In this document: one piece after another, positions 37,619 to 47,093 of the stretch
How the letters are laid out: every line of letters begins with the position of its first letter
How positions within the stretch are numbered: the first letter of the stretch is position 1
Program-made: the position numbers and the translations under genes
From: Datisca glomerata
Lineage: Eukaryota > Streptophyta > Magnoliopsida > Cucurbitales > Datiscaceae
Length of the DNA stretch: 64,000 bases
Assembly: GCA_003255025.1 (NCBI GenBank)
Contig: QANY01009110.1
Span: 1,674,001-1,738,000 of the forward strand
Reading direction: 5' to 3'
Notes under the pieces: generated by a model
Databases searched by the model: none
Seen by the model: only the letters and a program-made list of their open reading frames with translations
Told to the model about the DNA's origin: nothing

Positions 37619-37748
37619 AGTAAGTAAGTCCACGATGAGATGACTACTTGAAGGTTGCAGATAGTCAAACATAGCTACATGACAGTAAGTAAGTCTACGA
37701 TGAGATGACTACTTAAAGGTTGCAAATAGTCAAACATAGCTACATGAC
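37619..37748 (+). repeat. Two-copy tandem duplication, 65-bp unit
   Basis: The unit starting AGTAAGTAAGTC begins at 37619 and again at 37684 with about four differences. It contains GACTACTTGAAGGTT, one arm of the palindrome that is amplified in the fold-back element at 41.3-46.7 kb. Confidence 0.85.
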
Positions 37749-38490
37749 GGAGAATATAGTGAACCAATCAAACCAATAACCTCATCGGCACATATTAGCA
37801 ACAACAGGGGTCAGACAGATCAGAACTAGAGACATAGAGACGGAGACATCCGATTTTAGTTTCTACCCCAATCAATTAAACACAACCATGTCTTCTTCAT
37901 CCAAAGTCATCAAAGCCTCAATTCCTTCACATCTTTCCTATCCATCATGGATACCGTATTTTTCAACCCAAAACTAGCCATACTTACCCCATTGGCTTTC
38001 CCCATACAAACCCCACTTCGTTAATCTCAAACCTACACCAACTACTAAATCTATGCACTTATTTATTTGATCTGCTAAATATTTTCCTTGTCTCTTTATA
38101 TCTCTTCTTAATTAGCGGTAACTAGTAATGAGTCCTGCCCACTTATTCAGACCAATCTTTAAGAGGTACATGTACTATCCCTTCCCCGAAAAAATCAAAC
38201 TCACCTTTTTGGCCTCTGGGTCATAGAAAACGCACAATGTTCCTAAGCACGCAACCTTCAGCTATGAATCTAAGAGTCAACAGAATTGATTCCGGGTCAA
38301 ATTTGAGAGCGACTCGATCCAATTCCGGAGTACCTGAATCACTGAATGGGATTTCGTTGTTCTGTCAAGTGGTAAGCTGTGAAAGAAAGCTGGTTGTCAT
38401 GGGCGGCGAACGGAGACGAGTGAGAACCGAGGAGTGTGAAAATGGGTAAGCGTTCGTAGGAAGCAGAGAAGAGAGTTGAGGAGAAGAAGA

Positions 38491-38577
38491 AGCAGAAGAA
38501 TACGGAACTGAATGGAGATGGAGGGAAATGAAAAGTGAGAAAGTGGCCAGGGCAGTACCTGTTTTATGTGTAAGACT
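38491..38577. repeat. Direct-repeat copy A (empty site of the fold-back element)
   Basis: This ~85-bp stretch (GAACTGAATGGAGATGGAGG ... GTGGCCAGGGCAGTACCTG) is repeated at 39630-39671 plus 41296-41346, where the second copy is interrupted. Copy A contains a single AAATGAAA (38526-38533) and therefore shows the state before insertion. Confidence 0.8.
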
Positions 38578-39629
38578 AAATAACCGATTAATATACATTT
38601 TTTCAACTTCTCTAACGAAAATTATATCCTTTTTGAAAAGATTTTTTAGGGAAATAGAGCATAATAGAAAAAAAAATTATTTTACACAACTTACAAAAAT
38701 AATATAGTTCTTATTTTTTAAATCTACAAAAAAATAGTGAATAGACACATCTACCCTCATTATTTATAAAACTTAAAACCAACAAATCACGAAATCCTAA
38801 CAAAAACAAAAAACCCCCCCGAGCAGCGATGATTGGAGATTACGGAGAACCCTAGCTCGAAATCTTCCATCCGAAGCTTAAATCATTTGAATCTCAATTG
38901 TAAATGATATTTACGGCTTGAATCTCTACTATTTTTGGTTTTAATCGATTTGAATCATCATTATTAGTTCGAAATAGTTTTGGTTCGAGTCTGATTTTCT
39001 TTTGAATCTGTGTTATTACACGGCTGTTTTATTTTCGTTCACCTCTAATTACATATCTGTCAAACACGATTACCTTAGGTTTTAATGTGCGATTCGAATT
39101 ACTTTGAATATGTATGATTTATTTTTATTTTCTAAATTACCGATTATTATTGAGTATAAAATAGCAGAGATAAGTTATAATTTTCATTTTAAGGGAAGAA
39201 AAGAGAGTGTAATTTTCGTTCAAAATTTCAGGTATATACTGTTCGAATCTCTGCTTATACAATTCAAAATTTATGTTATCTCTTTGGTGGTGGCCTTGGG
39301 TGTTTATGGAATATGTTAGAACTCAATTTCTTGTTGAACATATAGTTTTGTTCGCAATTTTAGTCTCTGTAATTTAGTTTATGTGCAATTTTCGTTTGAA
39401 TCTCTATTGATATATATATTTTAATTACTGTTTAATAGGTGAGTAATTAGATATCTATCGGTATTAATTCAATTTCTGAATGAATATGTTTTGCTATGCA
39501 ATTAAGTAAAGTATAATATAATAAGGGTAAATATTCAATTCTTGAAAATAACCAAGTATGATAAAGTATATACACAATAGTCAATGATAATATACTATGG
39601 GTAAACATCCAATTCAGTGAATATATCTA
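38578..39629. other. DNA between the direct-repeat copies, no gene recognised
   Basis: AT-rich and non-coding as far as I can see. The patch at 38815-38870 (CGAGCAGCGATGATTGG) looks like a leader fragment but opens only a short frame. Confidence 0.4.
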
Positions 39630-39671
39630 AGCAGAAAAAACAGAACTGAAAGGAGATGGAGGGAAATGAAA

Positions 39672-41295
39672 GAGTTTTTTTTACTAAACTAGATTCCTAG
39701 ACTAACCATTTTGTAGAAATGAACCCATACACTAACTTTTATTTCTGACCCCTGGTCCACCTCCCACACAAAATATATTTGTGAAGTTACATGCTTACCA
39801 TTCACCTCATTTCTCCTTCTTCATTTTTTTCCATTTTTTCCAATTATTCTTCGTTTTCTTCTTCATTTGCTTCTTCATCTTCTTCCTTCTTCATGCAATA
39901 ACAAAATAAATATTTATTTATTTTCTTCATCCTGCTCATTTCTCCTTCTTCGTTTTTCATTTTTTCCACTTCTTCTTCATTTTCTTCGTTTTCTTCTTCT
40001 TCTTCTTCTTCTTCTTCTTCTTCTTTGTCTCCTTCCTTCTTCATGCAACAACAAAATATTTATTTATTTTGTTCTTCATGCCTATGAATTTTCTGAGAAT
40101 ATTTTTTTTTCTGGAACGTTGTTTGAAGTTCATTTAGTTTTTCTGGAAACTTTGAATTTTGGATGAAATTTGATGGGTTTTGTTAATTTTAGTTTTTGCC
40201 CAGAATTGAGAGAGAGAAACCTGTAGAGAGAGAATGTGTTTTTTTAATTCTGTACTACATGATGGGATACACTCACGTCGTGTGGTTATCATGTAGTCTA
40301 TACGATGAGTACACTGAGATCATGTCGATTACACGATGGGTACACTGGCATCGTGTAGACTATACGATGGGAAAATGGGCATCATCTGTCAAAAATACTT
40401 TTAAAATTGAAGAATAAAATATAGTCTCAAGTATTTGAAAAATTCATTAAATTTTTTTAATATTTCTGGTCCTATAAACTTCAGGAGGGCTTAACTTTTG
40501 GCTCAGGTTGAACCATGTGGCCCGTAAGATATCAAATCAAAGCATATTCAAAGATTTACACGTGCGATGGATTTTACCCATTGTAACCCAGTTTCATGTT
40601 AAAAAATATTATTTTAAACACTTTTGGAGGCCTAAAATTCGGGCATACGTGTTACATGATGCGTACACAAGCATCGTGTAGCCATCGTGTAGTCTATATG
40701 ATGGGGGTACACTAGCTTCGTATCGTGTGGCCGTCATGTAGTCTACACGATGGCTACATGACGCTAGTGTACTCATAGTGTAGTATACATAATGACTACA
40801 CTAGCGTCATGTAACCATCCTACAGTCTACACGATGGGGATACACGACGCCAGTGTACCCCATCATGTGGTAAAAAAAATAACAAAACTCATTCTCTCTC
40901 TACGGGTTTCTCTCTCTCAAATCTGGGCAAAAACTAAAATTAACAAAATTCATCAAATTTCATCCAAAATTCAAGCTTTCCAAAAAAAGGAAAATAAATG
41001 AACTTCAAACAACGTTCCAGAAAAAAGAAAATACTTAAATAATCTCATAAATTCTTGGGCAGGAAGAAGAAAATAAATAAATATTTTATTGTTGCATGAA
41101 TAAGGAAGAAGAAGAAGACGAAGAAGTGGAAAAAATGAAAAATTAAAAAGTAGAAATGAGGTGAAGAGTAAACATATAACTTTATAGATGCATTTTGGGT
41201 GGACAGTGGGCCAGGAGCCAGGATAAACAAAAAATGGTGTATGAGTTCATTTCTACAAAATGATTAATCTAGGGGTCTACTTTAGCAAAAAATTC
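39672..41295. mobile_element. Fold-back transposon, 1.62 kb, with 8-bp target-site duplication
   Basis: It is flanked by AAATGAAA at 39664-39671 and 41296-41303; the uninterrupted site survives at 38526-38533. The ends are GAGTTTTTTTTACTAAACTAG on the left and, reverse-complemented, GAATTTTTTGCTAAAGTAG on the right. The arms stay alignable inward for several hundred bases: through ATTTTGTAGAAATGAAC, a CTT-rich tract, GGATGAAATTTGATG and TTTTTGCCCAGA. About 600 bp of core remain, made of short palindromes. No transposase is seen. Long TIRs with an 8-bp duplication fit a Mutator-like or fold-back element, but the superfamily is not proven. Confidence 0.85.
40255..40870. repeat. Palindromic minisatellite core (CATCGTGTAG-type)
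   Basis: The core of the fold-back element repeats a short palindrome: CATCGTGTAG, one T, then its reverse complement, with the spacer phrase GTACACTGGCATC and variants. At least eight degenerate full or half copies are visible. Copies also occur at 43530-43670. Confidence 0.75.
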
Positions 41296-41799
41296 AAATG
41301 AAAAGTAAGAAAGTGGCCAGGGCGGTACTTGTTTTATTTGTAAGACTATATCCTATACTTTCTAAGTTTGCTGACAAAAAAATATATTCTTTCTCAAATT
41401 TCAAAGAATTGTATTTCTAGCTAACCAAATCAAATCTTTCAATACAATCTTTCTCTTCTCTTATCATCTCTCTTTCCTTCTCAATGCATATCAAATCAAC
41501 TAAGGTTGACAAATGCCAACTTCACCATTTTAGCTCTTTTTCCCTCTTCTTCTTCTTATTATTATTATTCTTCCTCTTCTTCGAGACCATGTGACCTATT
41601 CTTCTTACTCTTCAGCGAGAACCGACTCATTCTTCTTCTTCAACAAAGCTTACCCGAGACCCATTATTCTTCTTCAACGAAGCTTACCCGAAACCCACTC
41701 TTCTTTTTCTTCTTCTTCTTCAACAGAGCTTGCCTGATACCCATTCTTCTTCTTCTTCAACGAGACTTGGGCAAGCTTTGTTGGAGAAGAATAACTATT

Positions 41800-42545
41800 G
41801 AAAGGTTCAAGTAGTCATAAAAAACTAATTGAACCCTTCAAGTAGTCACATGATCTTTAATTTACTTACTGGCATAATAAAAATTACTACTTGAAATGTT
41901 CAAGTAATCACAAACAACTACTTGAACCTTTAAAGTAGTCACCTGGTGTCTGGGTTGCTGACTGACAAAAAAAAACTATTTGAAGGATTCAAGTAGTCAT
42001 ACAAAATTACTTGAACTCTTCAAGTAGTCACATGATCTTTAGTTTGATTACTGGCAGAATAAAGACAACTACTTGAAATATTCAAGTAGTCATATAATAC
42101 TACTTGAACCCTTCAAGTAGTTACCTAGTCTCTGAAAGTTCCAAAACTTGGAAAGGGTGTAACTTTACCATACTTGAACCCTTCAGAGACTAGGTGACTA
42201 CTTGAAGGATTATAGTAGTTGTTAAAACTACTTAAACCCCTCAAGTAGTCATTTTGATTCTAACAGTCAGTTATCCAGTGAACAACTGACTACTTGAAGA
42301 GTTTAAATAATTATTTATGAGTACTTGAAGGGTTCAATTAACTGTTTATAACTATTTATACCCCTTAAGTAGCCGTTTTGATTATGAAAGATTCTAACAG
42401 TCAGTTATTTAGTAGTCATAAATAACTACTTGAATATTTCAAGTAGCGACCTGGTTTTTGGGTTGTTTACTGGGAGAATAAAAATAACTACTTGAAGGGT
42501 TTAAGTAGTCATTAACAACGATTTGAAGGGTTCAAGTTGTTGTAA
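41800..42545 (+). repeat. Left array of CTACTTGAA palindromes
   Basis: About ten degenerate copies of a short palindrome (CTACTTGAA, three variable bases, then its reverse complement) recur roughly two per 130-150-bp unit, with linker phrases such as CACATGATCTTTAGTTTG and TACTGGCAGAATAAA. The same array, inverted, lies at 45005-45400. Confidence 0.8.
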
Positions 42546-42605
42546 AAATACATATAATTTACATAGTAAAAAAATTAAAAACTCTTATATTGGTTTGTTT
42601 ACTAA

Positions 42606-42765
42606 GGGTGAAAAGTTTGGTACCGAGCCGAACTGGTTGGTTTGGTTGGTCATTTAACATATCTCAGTTTGGTTTGGTTTGGTTCGGTTTGGCATTTCTG
42701 TCGAACCGAACTTTCAGTTTGGTTCGTAAAAATACGTGTTTTTGAACCGAACCGAACTGAATATC
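42606..42765. repeat. hAT-like terminal/subterminal remnant (GGTTCGGTTTGG cluster)
   Basis: AAGGGTGAAAAGTTTGGTACC followed by dense GGTTTGGTTCGG and CGAACCGAAC motifs resembles the ends of plant non-autonomous hAT elements. A matching cluster at 44500-44665 may be its partner end, giving a 2-kb unit in the loop of the fold-back element. Confidence 0.4.
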
Positions 42766-42850
42766 CCTATGTAAAATGACGTCGTTTTATACCCTAGTGT
42801 TGTTTATCTCATATACTCTTCAATACAACATCGTTTTGAGTCTTTAACCC

Positions 42851-42860
42851 TATATAAAAG
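42851..42860 (+). promoter_or_regulatory. TATA box of a gene-like leader in the loop of the fold-back element
   Basis: TATATAAAAG is followed about 30-35 bp on by TTTGCTCATTTTCACTTACG and then about 250 bp of CT-rich, 5'-UTR-like sequence (42895-43200). This fits a pol II promoter for the GRF-type remnant at 44073, with an intron ending at CATGTGTAG (about 44065). Confidence 0.45.
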
Positions 42861-43529
42861 GTGGATTTTTAGGGCTTTGCTCATTTTCACTTACGCGTCA
42901 GTCTCCCTCCCTCTCTCTCCCTCTCATATTCGTTCTTTCTCCTTCCCTCTCTTTCTCTTCATAAAAATTACAAAGCCTAAGATTCTCCTCATTCGTTCCA
43001 CCCTCAGCACAGTAACCATCTTCTCCTCGTCACGTAGTCACAACCATCTCCTCCTCTTACAACCATCCTCTCCTCCACTCACAGCCATCTTTTTGGGTCT
43101 GGTCTTCCCTCTGGCTCTCACTCTGCCTTCTCTCTACTCGTGGTGCCTCTCTCTCTCACAATGTAGCTAAGTCTCTCTCTCTCTCTCTCACACGACGACT
43201 GAGATCTAAAGATCTGAGCTCAGTCTCTCTCTCGCGGTGATTGAGATATAAGTAGATCTGATTTTTTATTGCCTTAATTTTTAAATTTAGATATTTTAAT
43301 GTAAGGGTTCTTATTTTCTGCTAAGATGTGAGTAGATCTAGTTTTTTTATTTCCTTAATTTTTAGTTTTGGAGATTATAATTATAGGATTATTATTTTAC
43401 AGTAAAAAAATTACTAATTTTGTTTTGGCGAATATGTTACCCTAATGTTTTAGATTAAGGTTTGTAGTTAATTTGATTTGTTTGCAATTTAAATCTATTC
43501 AATGTGGATTTTGAAGAATTTGTAGTTTT

Positions 43530-43865
43530 ACATGACAGTGTACCCATCGGGTATACTACATGATGCCAGTGTACCCATCGTGTAGTCTACACGATACTAG
43601 TGCACTTATCGTGTAGTCTACATGATGGCTATACGATGCCAATGAACCTATTGTGTAGGTTACGAGTATTTGTCCATTTTTACATATCAGAACCAGAGGA
43701 TGACGAAGACGATCTCTGCGTTCTTGCCAAAGAAGACAAAGAACATGACATAATCTCTGTAACCCACCTCATTTCTCCTTCTTCGTTTTTTATTTTTTCC
43801 ACTTCTTCATTTTCTTCTTCGTCTTCTTCCTTCTTCATGCAACATCAAATGATTGTTAGTTCTTT
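43530..43865. mobile_element. Partial second copy of the 39.7-kb fold-back family
   Basis: It repeats the palindromic core (GTGTACCCATCGTGTAGTC...) and then one CTT-rich arm, CACCTCATTTCTCCTTCTTC...CTTCTTCATGCAACA, as in the element at 39672-41295. The other arm is missing. It is nested in the loop of the larger fold-back element. Confidence 0.65.
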
Positions 43866-44072
43866 CTTTTTCGAACATGTATCAGTTTTGTTTTCTTCTT
43901 TTCTCTAAAGCTTTTAGAAGAATCAACTAAGGAAAAATTCCACTAACTTTAGTTATTTATGAGGGCGTTATTCCCAGCATGTATTTGATAAAATGGCTCT
44001 TCAATAGTTGGATAAGTCAGTTTTTGGTTTAAGACTATTTTTTGTTGTATTCTAAACATGTGTAGGTACAAT

Positions 44073-44310
44073 ATGTCAAGTTCTAATACCAATGATTTTG
44101 CATATGGAAGATTGCGAGTTGTTAACAAAATATATGCTTGCGGAAGAATGAGTGTTGTGAAAATATTAGAGTCGAACTGAAATAAAAGTAGGATATATTA
44201 TTGTTGCTTGAAGATATGTGGGTATTTTGGATGGTGCAACCCTCTTGATAAAGTGAGTGAAGCTAGTAGCAAGACCAATGATTTAAAAGAATTTAAGGAC
44301 AAGCTCTAAC
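44073..44310 (+). pseudogene. GRF-type zinc-finger protein remnant (At4g04775-like)
   Basis: Translation from the ATG at 44073 gives a short Ser/Asn-rich start, then IYACGRMSVVKIL, an in-frame TGA, then KSRIYYCCLKICGYFGWCNP. This is the GRF zinc-finger pattern (CxCG, then Y.C......C..F.W.(D/N)P) with the first Cys replaced by Tyr. A stop codon and a short Lys-rich tail (KEFKDKL) follow. Plant At4g04775-like proteins are short, single-GRF proteins of unknown role. The stop in the finger and the lost Cys make a functional product unlikely. Position between two hAT-like motif clusters suggests it was carried by a transposon. Confidence 0.6.
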
Positions 44311-44499
44311 GCATGGATATAAGGATTCAAGCATTAGAGAGTTGGACGAGCACGTTGACACTTGTTTTTACATGTTTTCATTCTATGTTTTGCATTCGGA
44401 GATTTGTAGTTTTACTGAGAATTTGTAGTTGATGAATTGTAGAAATTGGTTTTGTGCAATTTACTTGTCTACGAAATATTAAGCTAGATGAATTTTTTT

Positions 44500-44665
44500 C
44501 AACATTGTCGAACCGTGAAACCTAACCGAACCGAACTGAATCTTTCAGTTAGGTTGGTTCAGTTTATATGTCATTCACGGTTCGGTTTGGTTCGTGAAAT
44601 GAGCAAACCTGGAACTTTTGGTTCGGTTCAATTTTTCCTCAAATAACCGACTGAAACTAACCGTT
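44500..44665. repeat. hAT-like remnant, second GGTTCGG/CCGAACC cluster
   Basis: CTAACCGAACCGAACTGAATC and TTCGGTTTGGTTCGTGAAATG occur here, matching in kind the cluster at 42606-42765 and possibly forming the other end of the same element. Confidence 0.4.
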
Positions 44666-45004
44666 GTGGTCATTGTAAGTGACAAATATGATCAGTTGTA
44701 GTATTAATCTGCATGTAGTGATGATATTTCTATGCGTGAACTCGTTGTGTACTTAGTCAAGCACGTGAAAAATGTAGTTGTACCAAATTAATTTTTTTTG
44801 TTGCACTATATGATAGACAAAGCTTGTTGCCCAGCTAAAATAGTTGACATAAATAAGAAAAAAATGTTAACTAAATTGTTTTAAACCTTGTAGAAAAAGG
44901 TACATATGAGAAATGTGGAAGCTCAACTAACCATATACAAAAAATTGATAAATCTTACAACTACTCAACTTCCACAAATCTACCCATAATAAGAACTTAT
45001 ATAG

Positions 45005-45400
45005 TTTTTTTCTGCTAGTCCGTTACCCGGACACCAGACGACTACTTAAAGGGTTTAAGTAGTTATTTATGACTACTTGAACCCTTCAAGTAGTTATTTT
45101 TATTATGTTAGTAAGCAAATTAAAGACAAGGTGACTACTTAAAGGGTTCAAGTAGTTTTTATGACTACTTGAGCCTTTCAAGTAGTTTTTTTTTATTCTG
45201 TCATTAAGCAAGCCAAACATCATGTGAGTACTTGAAAGGTTCAAGTAGTTGTTTATGACTATTTGAACCCTTCAAGTAGTAATTTTTTACTGCCAGTCAG
45301 TAACCAGACACTATATGTCAACTTGAAGAGTTCAAGTAGTTATTTATGACTGCTCAAACCCTTCAAGTACTTTTTTCTGCCAGTCACCAACACAGACACC
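45005..45400 (-). repeat. Right array of CTACTTGAA palindromes
   Basis: Inverted partner of the array at 41800-42545, with about eight half or full palindromes and the linker TTTTCTGCCAGTCA. It is shorter than the left array. Confidence 0.8.
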
Positions 45401-45404
45401 AAGT

Positions 45405-46217
45405 GAAGAAGAAGAAGAATAATACCTCTCATTGAAGAAGAAAAAGAAGAAGAAGAAGAATGAGTCTCAGGCAAGCTTCTTTGAAGAAGAATAGGAAGAA
45501 TAGGAAGAAGAAGAAGAAGAATGAGAAGAAGAATGAGAAGAAGAATGAGAAGAAGAATGAGAAGAAGAATGGGTCTCGGGCAAACTTTTTGAAGAAGAAG
45601 AAGAAGAAGAAGAAGAAGAAGAAGAAGAAGAAGAATGGGTCTTGGGCGACCTTCGTTAAAGAAGAAGATGAAAGGGTCTCAGGCAAGCTTCGTTGAAGAA
45701 AAAGAATGAGTCTTTAGTAAGTTTCGTTGAAGAAGAAGAAGAATAAGTCAGATCTTGCTGAAGAAGAAGAATGATGGGTCTCAGGCAAGCTTCATTGAAG
45801 AAGAAGAATGAGTCTTTGGCAAGCTTCATTAAGAATAAGTCAGATCTTGATGAAAAAGAAGAAAAATGGGTCATAGGGTCAAAAAGAAGAAGGAGAAGAA
45901 GAAGAAGATGATGAGGAGGAGGAGGATGAGGAATAAGGAGATGAGGAAGATGAGGAGGAAGAAGAATATGAGGAAAATGATGAGGAAAAAGAGGAAGAAG
46001 ATGAGGAAGAATATGAGGAAGGAGAAGAATGAGAAGTAGGAGAATGATGAGAAAGAGGAGAATGAGGAGAAGGACAAAAGGGAGGAGAAGGATGGGGAGA
46101 AGAAGGAGGAGGAATAGAATGAAGAGGAGGAGGAGGAGGAGAGGGAGGATGGGAAGAAGAAAAAGAAGAGGAAGAGGAAGAAGTGGAAGAAGAAGAGGAA
46201 GAAGAAGAAGAAGAGGA

Positions 46218-46248
<31 letters not shown>

Positions 46249-46500
46249 TGAGAAGAATGAAAATGAGGAGAATGAGGGGAAGGAGGAGAAGGAGGAGAAG
46301 AAGAATGAGGATGAGAAGAAAGAGAATAAGGAAGATGAGAAGAAGGATACGAGGGAGAATAAAAAGAGGGAGAAGTAGAGGAGGGAAAAGAAGAAGGAGG
46401 AGAAGTAGGGGAAGAAGAATGAGAAGAATGAGGAGAAGAAGCAGAAGAAGAAGCAAAAGGAGAAGAAGAAGAGGGAGAAGAAGAAGAGGGAAATGAGAGC
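45405..46500 (+). repeat. ~1.1-kb almost pure purine tract, (GAA)n/(GAG)n
   Basis: Nearly all bases on the + strand are A or G, dominated by GAAGAAGAA, with pure runs such as 45591-45634. It is the expanded counterpart of the CTT tract in the left arm (about 41535-41770). Long open frames through it encode only homopolymers (Leu/Phe or Arg) and are not genes. Confidence 0.9.
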
Positions 46501-46698
46501 TAAAAATGGTGAAGTTGGTATTTGTCAACCTTAATTGATTTGATATGTGTATTGAGAAGGAAAGAAAGATGATGAGGGAAGAGAGAGATTGCAAGTGATT
46601 GATTTGATTTAGTGGGTCACAGATATAATTTTCTGATATTTGAGAAAGGGGTATATCTTTCTTAGCAAACTTGGAAATTGTATAGTTTTACAAATAAC

Positions 46699-47088
46699 CC
46701 GTAATATTTCATCTGTCTTTGATAATGCATTTTTAAGGAGAAAATATACTAAAATGTACTATACACCGCTCTTTTTTCAATTTTTATCTCTGCACTTACT
46801 ATGATCAATTTAGTTATGGTTCTTTTTTATTTTCACCAATTCGATCCGTCGCACATAGTGGAGATGGAGTTTAACACCTAGAGAAATTAAAACTGGTCAA
46901 CAAAATCAAAATTTCAAAATTTCAAAATTCATGTAGCTTTAGGAGAAATTATTGTTCTCGGGTTAAACTCTTGTTCTTTGGTTTAATGAGAGAGTCATAT
47001 GAAAACGAGAGAGTGAGAAAAGGAACTTGTCCCGCACCCAACTGTCGGCAACACGAAGTTGAGTTTGGAGACCGTAATGACGAAGAGT
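46699..47088. other. Short unique DNA left of the gypsy element
   Basis: This and 54557-54871 were contiguous before the gypsy insertion at AGAAT. I recognise no gene in the joined stretch, although the frame around 47040-47093 (GNTKLSLETVMTK) stays open across the former junction. Confidence 0.4.
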
Positions 47089-47093
47089 AGAAT
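47089..47093 (+). repeat. Target-site duplication of the gypsy element (left)
   Basis: AGAAT here and at 54552-54556 flanks the element as a perfect 5-bp direct repeat. Confidence 0.9.

Larger units (their letters stand above)
36982..38550 (-). promoter_or_regulatory. ALKBH6: Probable leader intron, first non-coding exon and promoter side of ALKBH6
   Basis: Read on the minus strand, about 38550-38330 is a CT-rich stretch (CTTCTGCTTCTTCTTCTCCTC) of the kind found in plant 5' UTRs. It ends at a good donor, GATTCAG|GTACTCC (38330). The matching acceptor is TTTCCCCAG at about 36982. The ~1.35-kb intron would contain the micro-MITE at 37358 and the 65-bp duplication at 37619. This is inference from splice-site quality; transcript data would settle it. 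Confidence 0.45.
41334..46698. mobile_element. 5.4-kb fold-back element with 1.2- and 1.7-kb inverted arms
   Basis: The left end (TTATTTGTAAGACTATA...AAGTTTGCTGAC) and the reverse complement of the right end (TTATTTGTAAAACTATA...AAGTTTGCTAAG) align. They stay collinear through TTGACAAATGCCAACTTCACC, a CTT/GAA tract and an array of CTACTTGAA palindromes. Left arm about 41334-42560, right arm about 44990-46698. The loop (42560-44990) holds hAT-like motif clusters, a promoter-like leader, a broken copy of the 39.7-kb fold-back family and a GRF zinc-finger remnant. No target duplication could be fixed. The layout (unique end, purine/pyrimidine tract, palindromic array) parallels the smaller fold-back element next to it. 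Confidence 0.75.

Noticed and set aside
41506..41814. 102-codon frame in the left fold-back arm
   Set aside because: CTT-repeat translation.
45656..46594. 312-codon minus-strand open frame (Leu-rich) and 155-codon plus-strand Arg-rich frame
   Set aside because: They are translations of the GAA/GAG purine tract of the fold-back arm; no domain, only low complexity.
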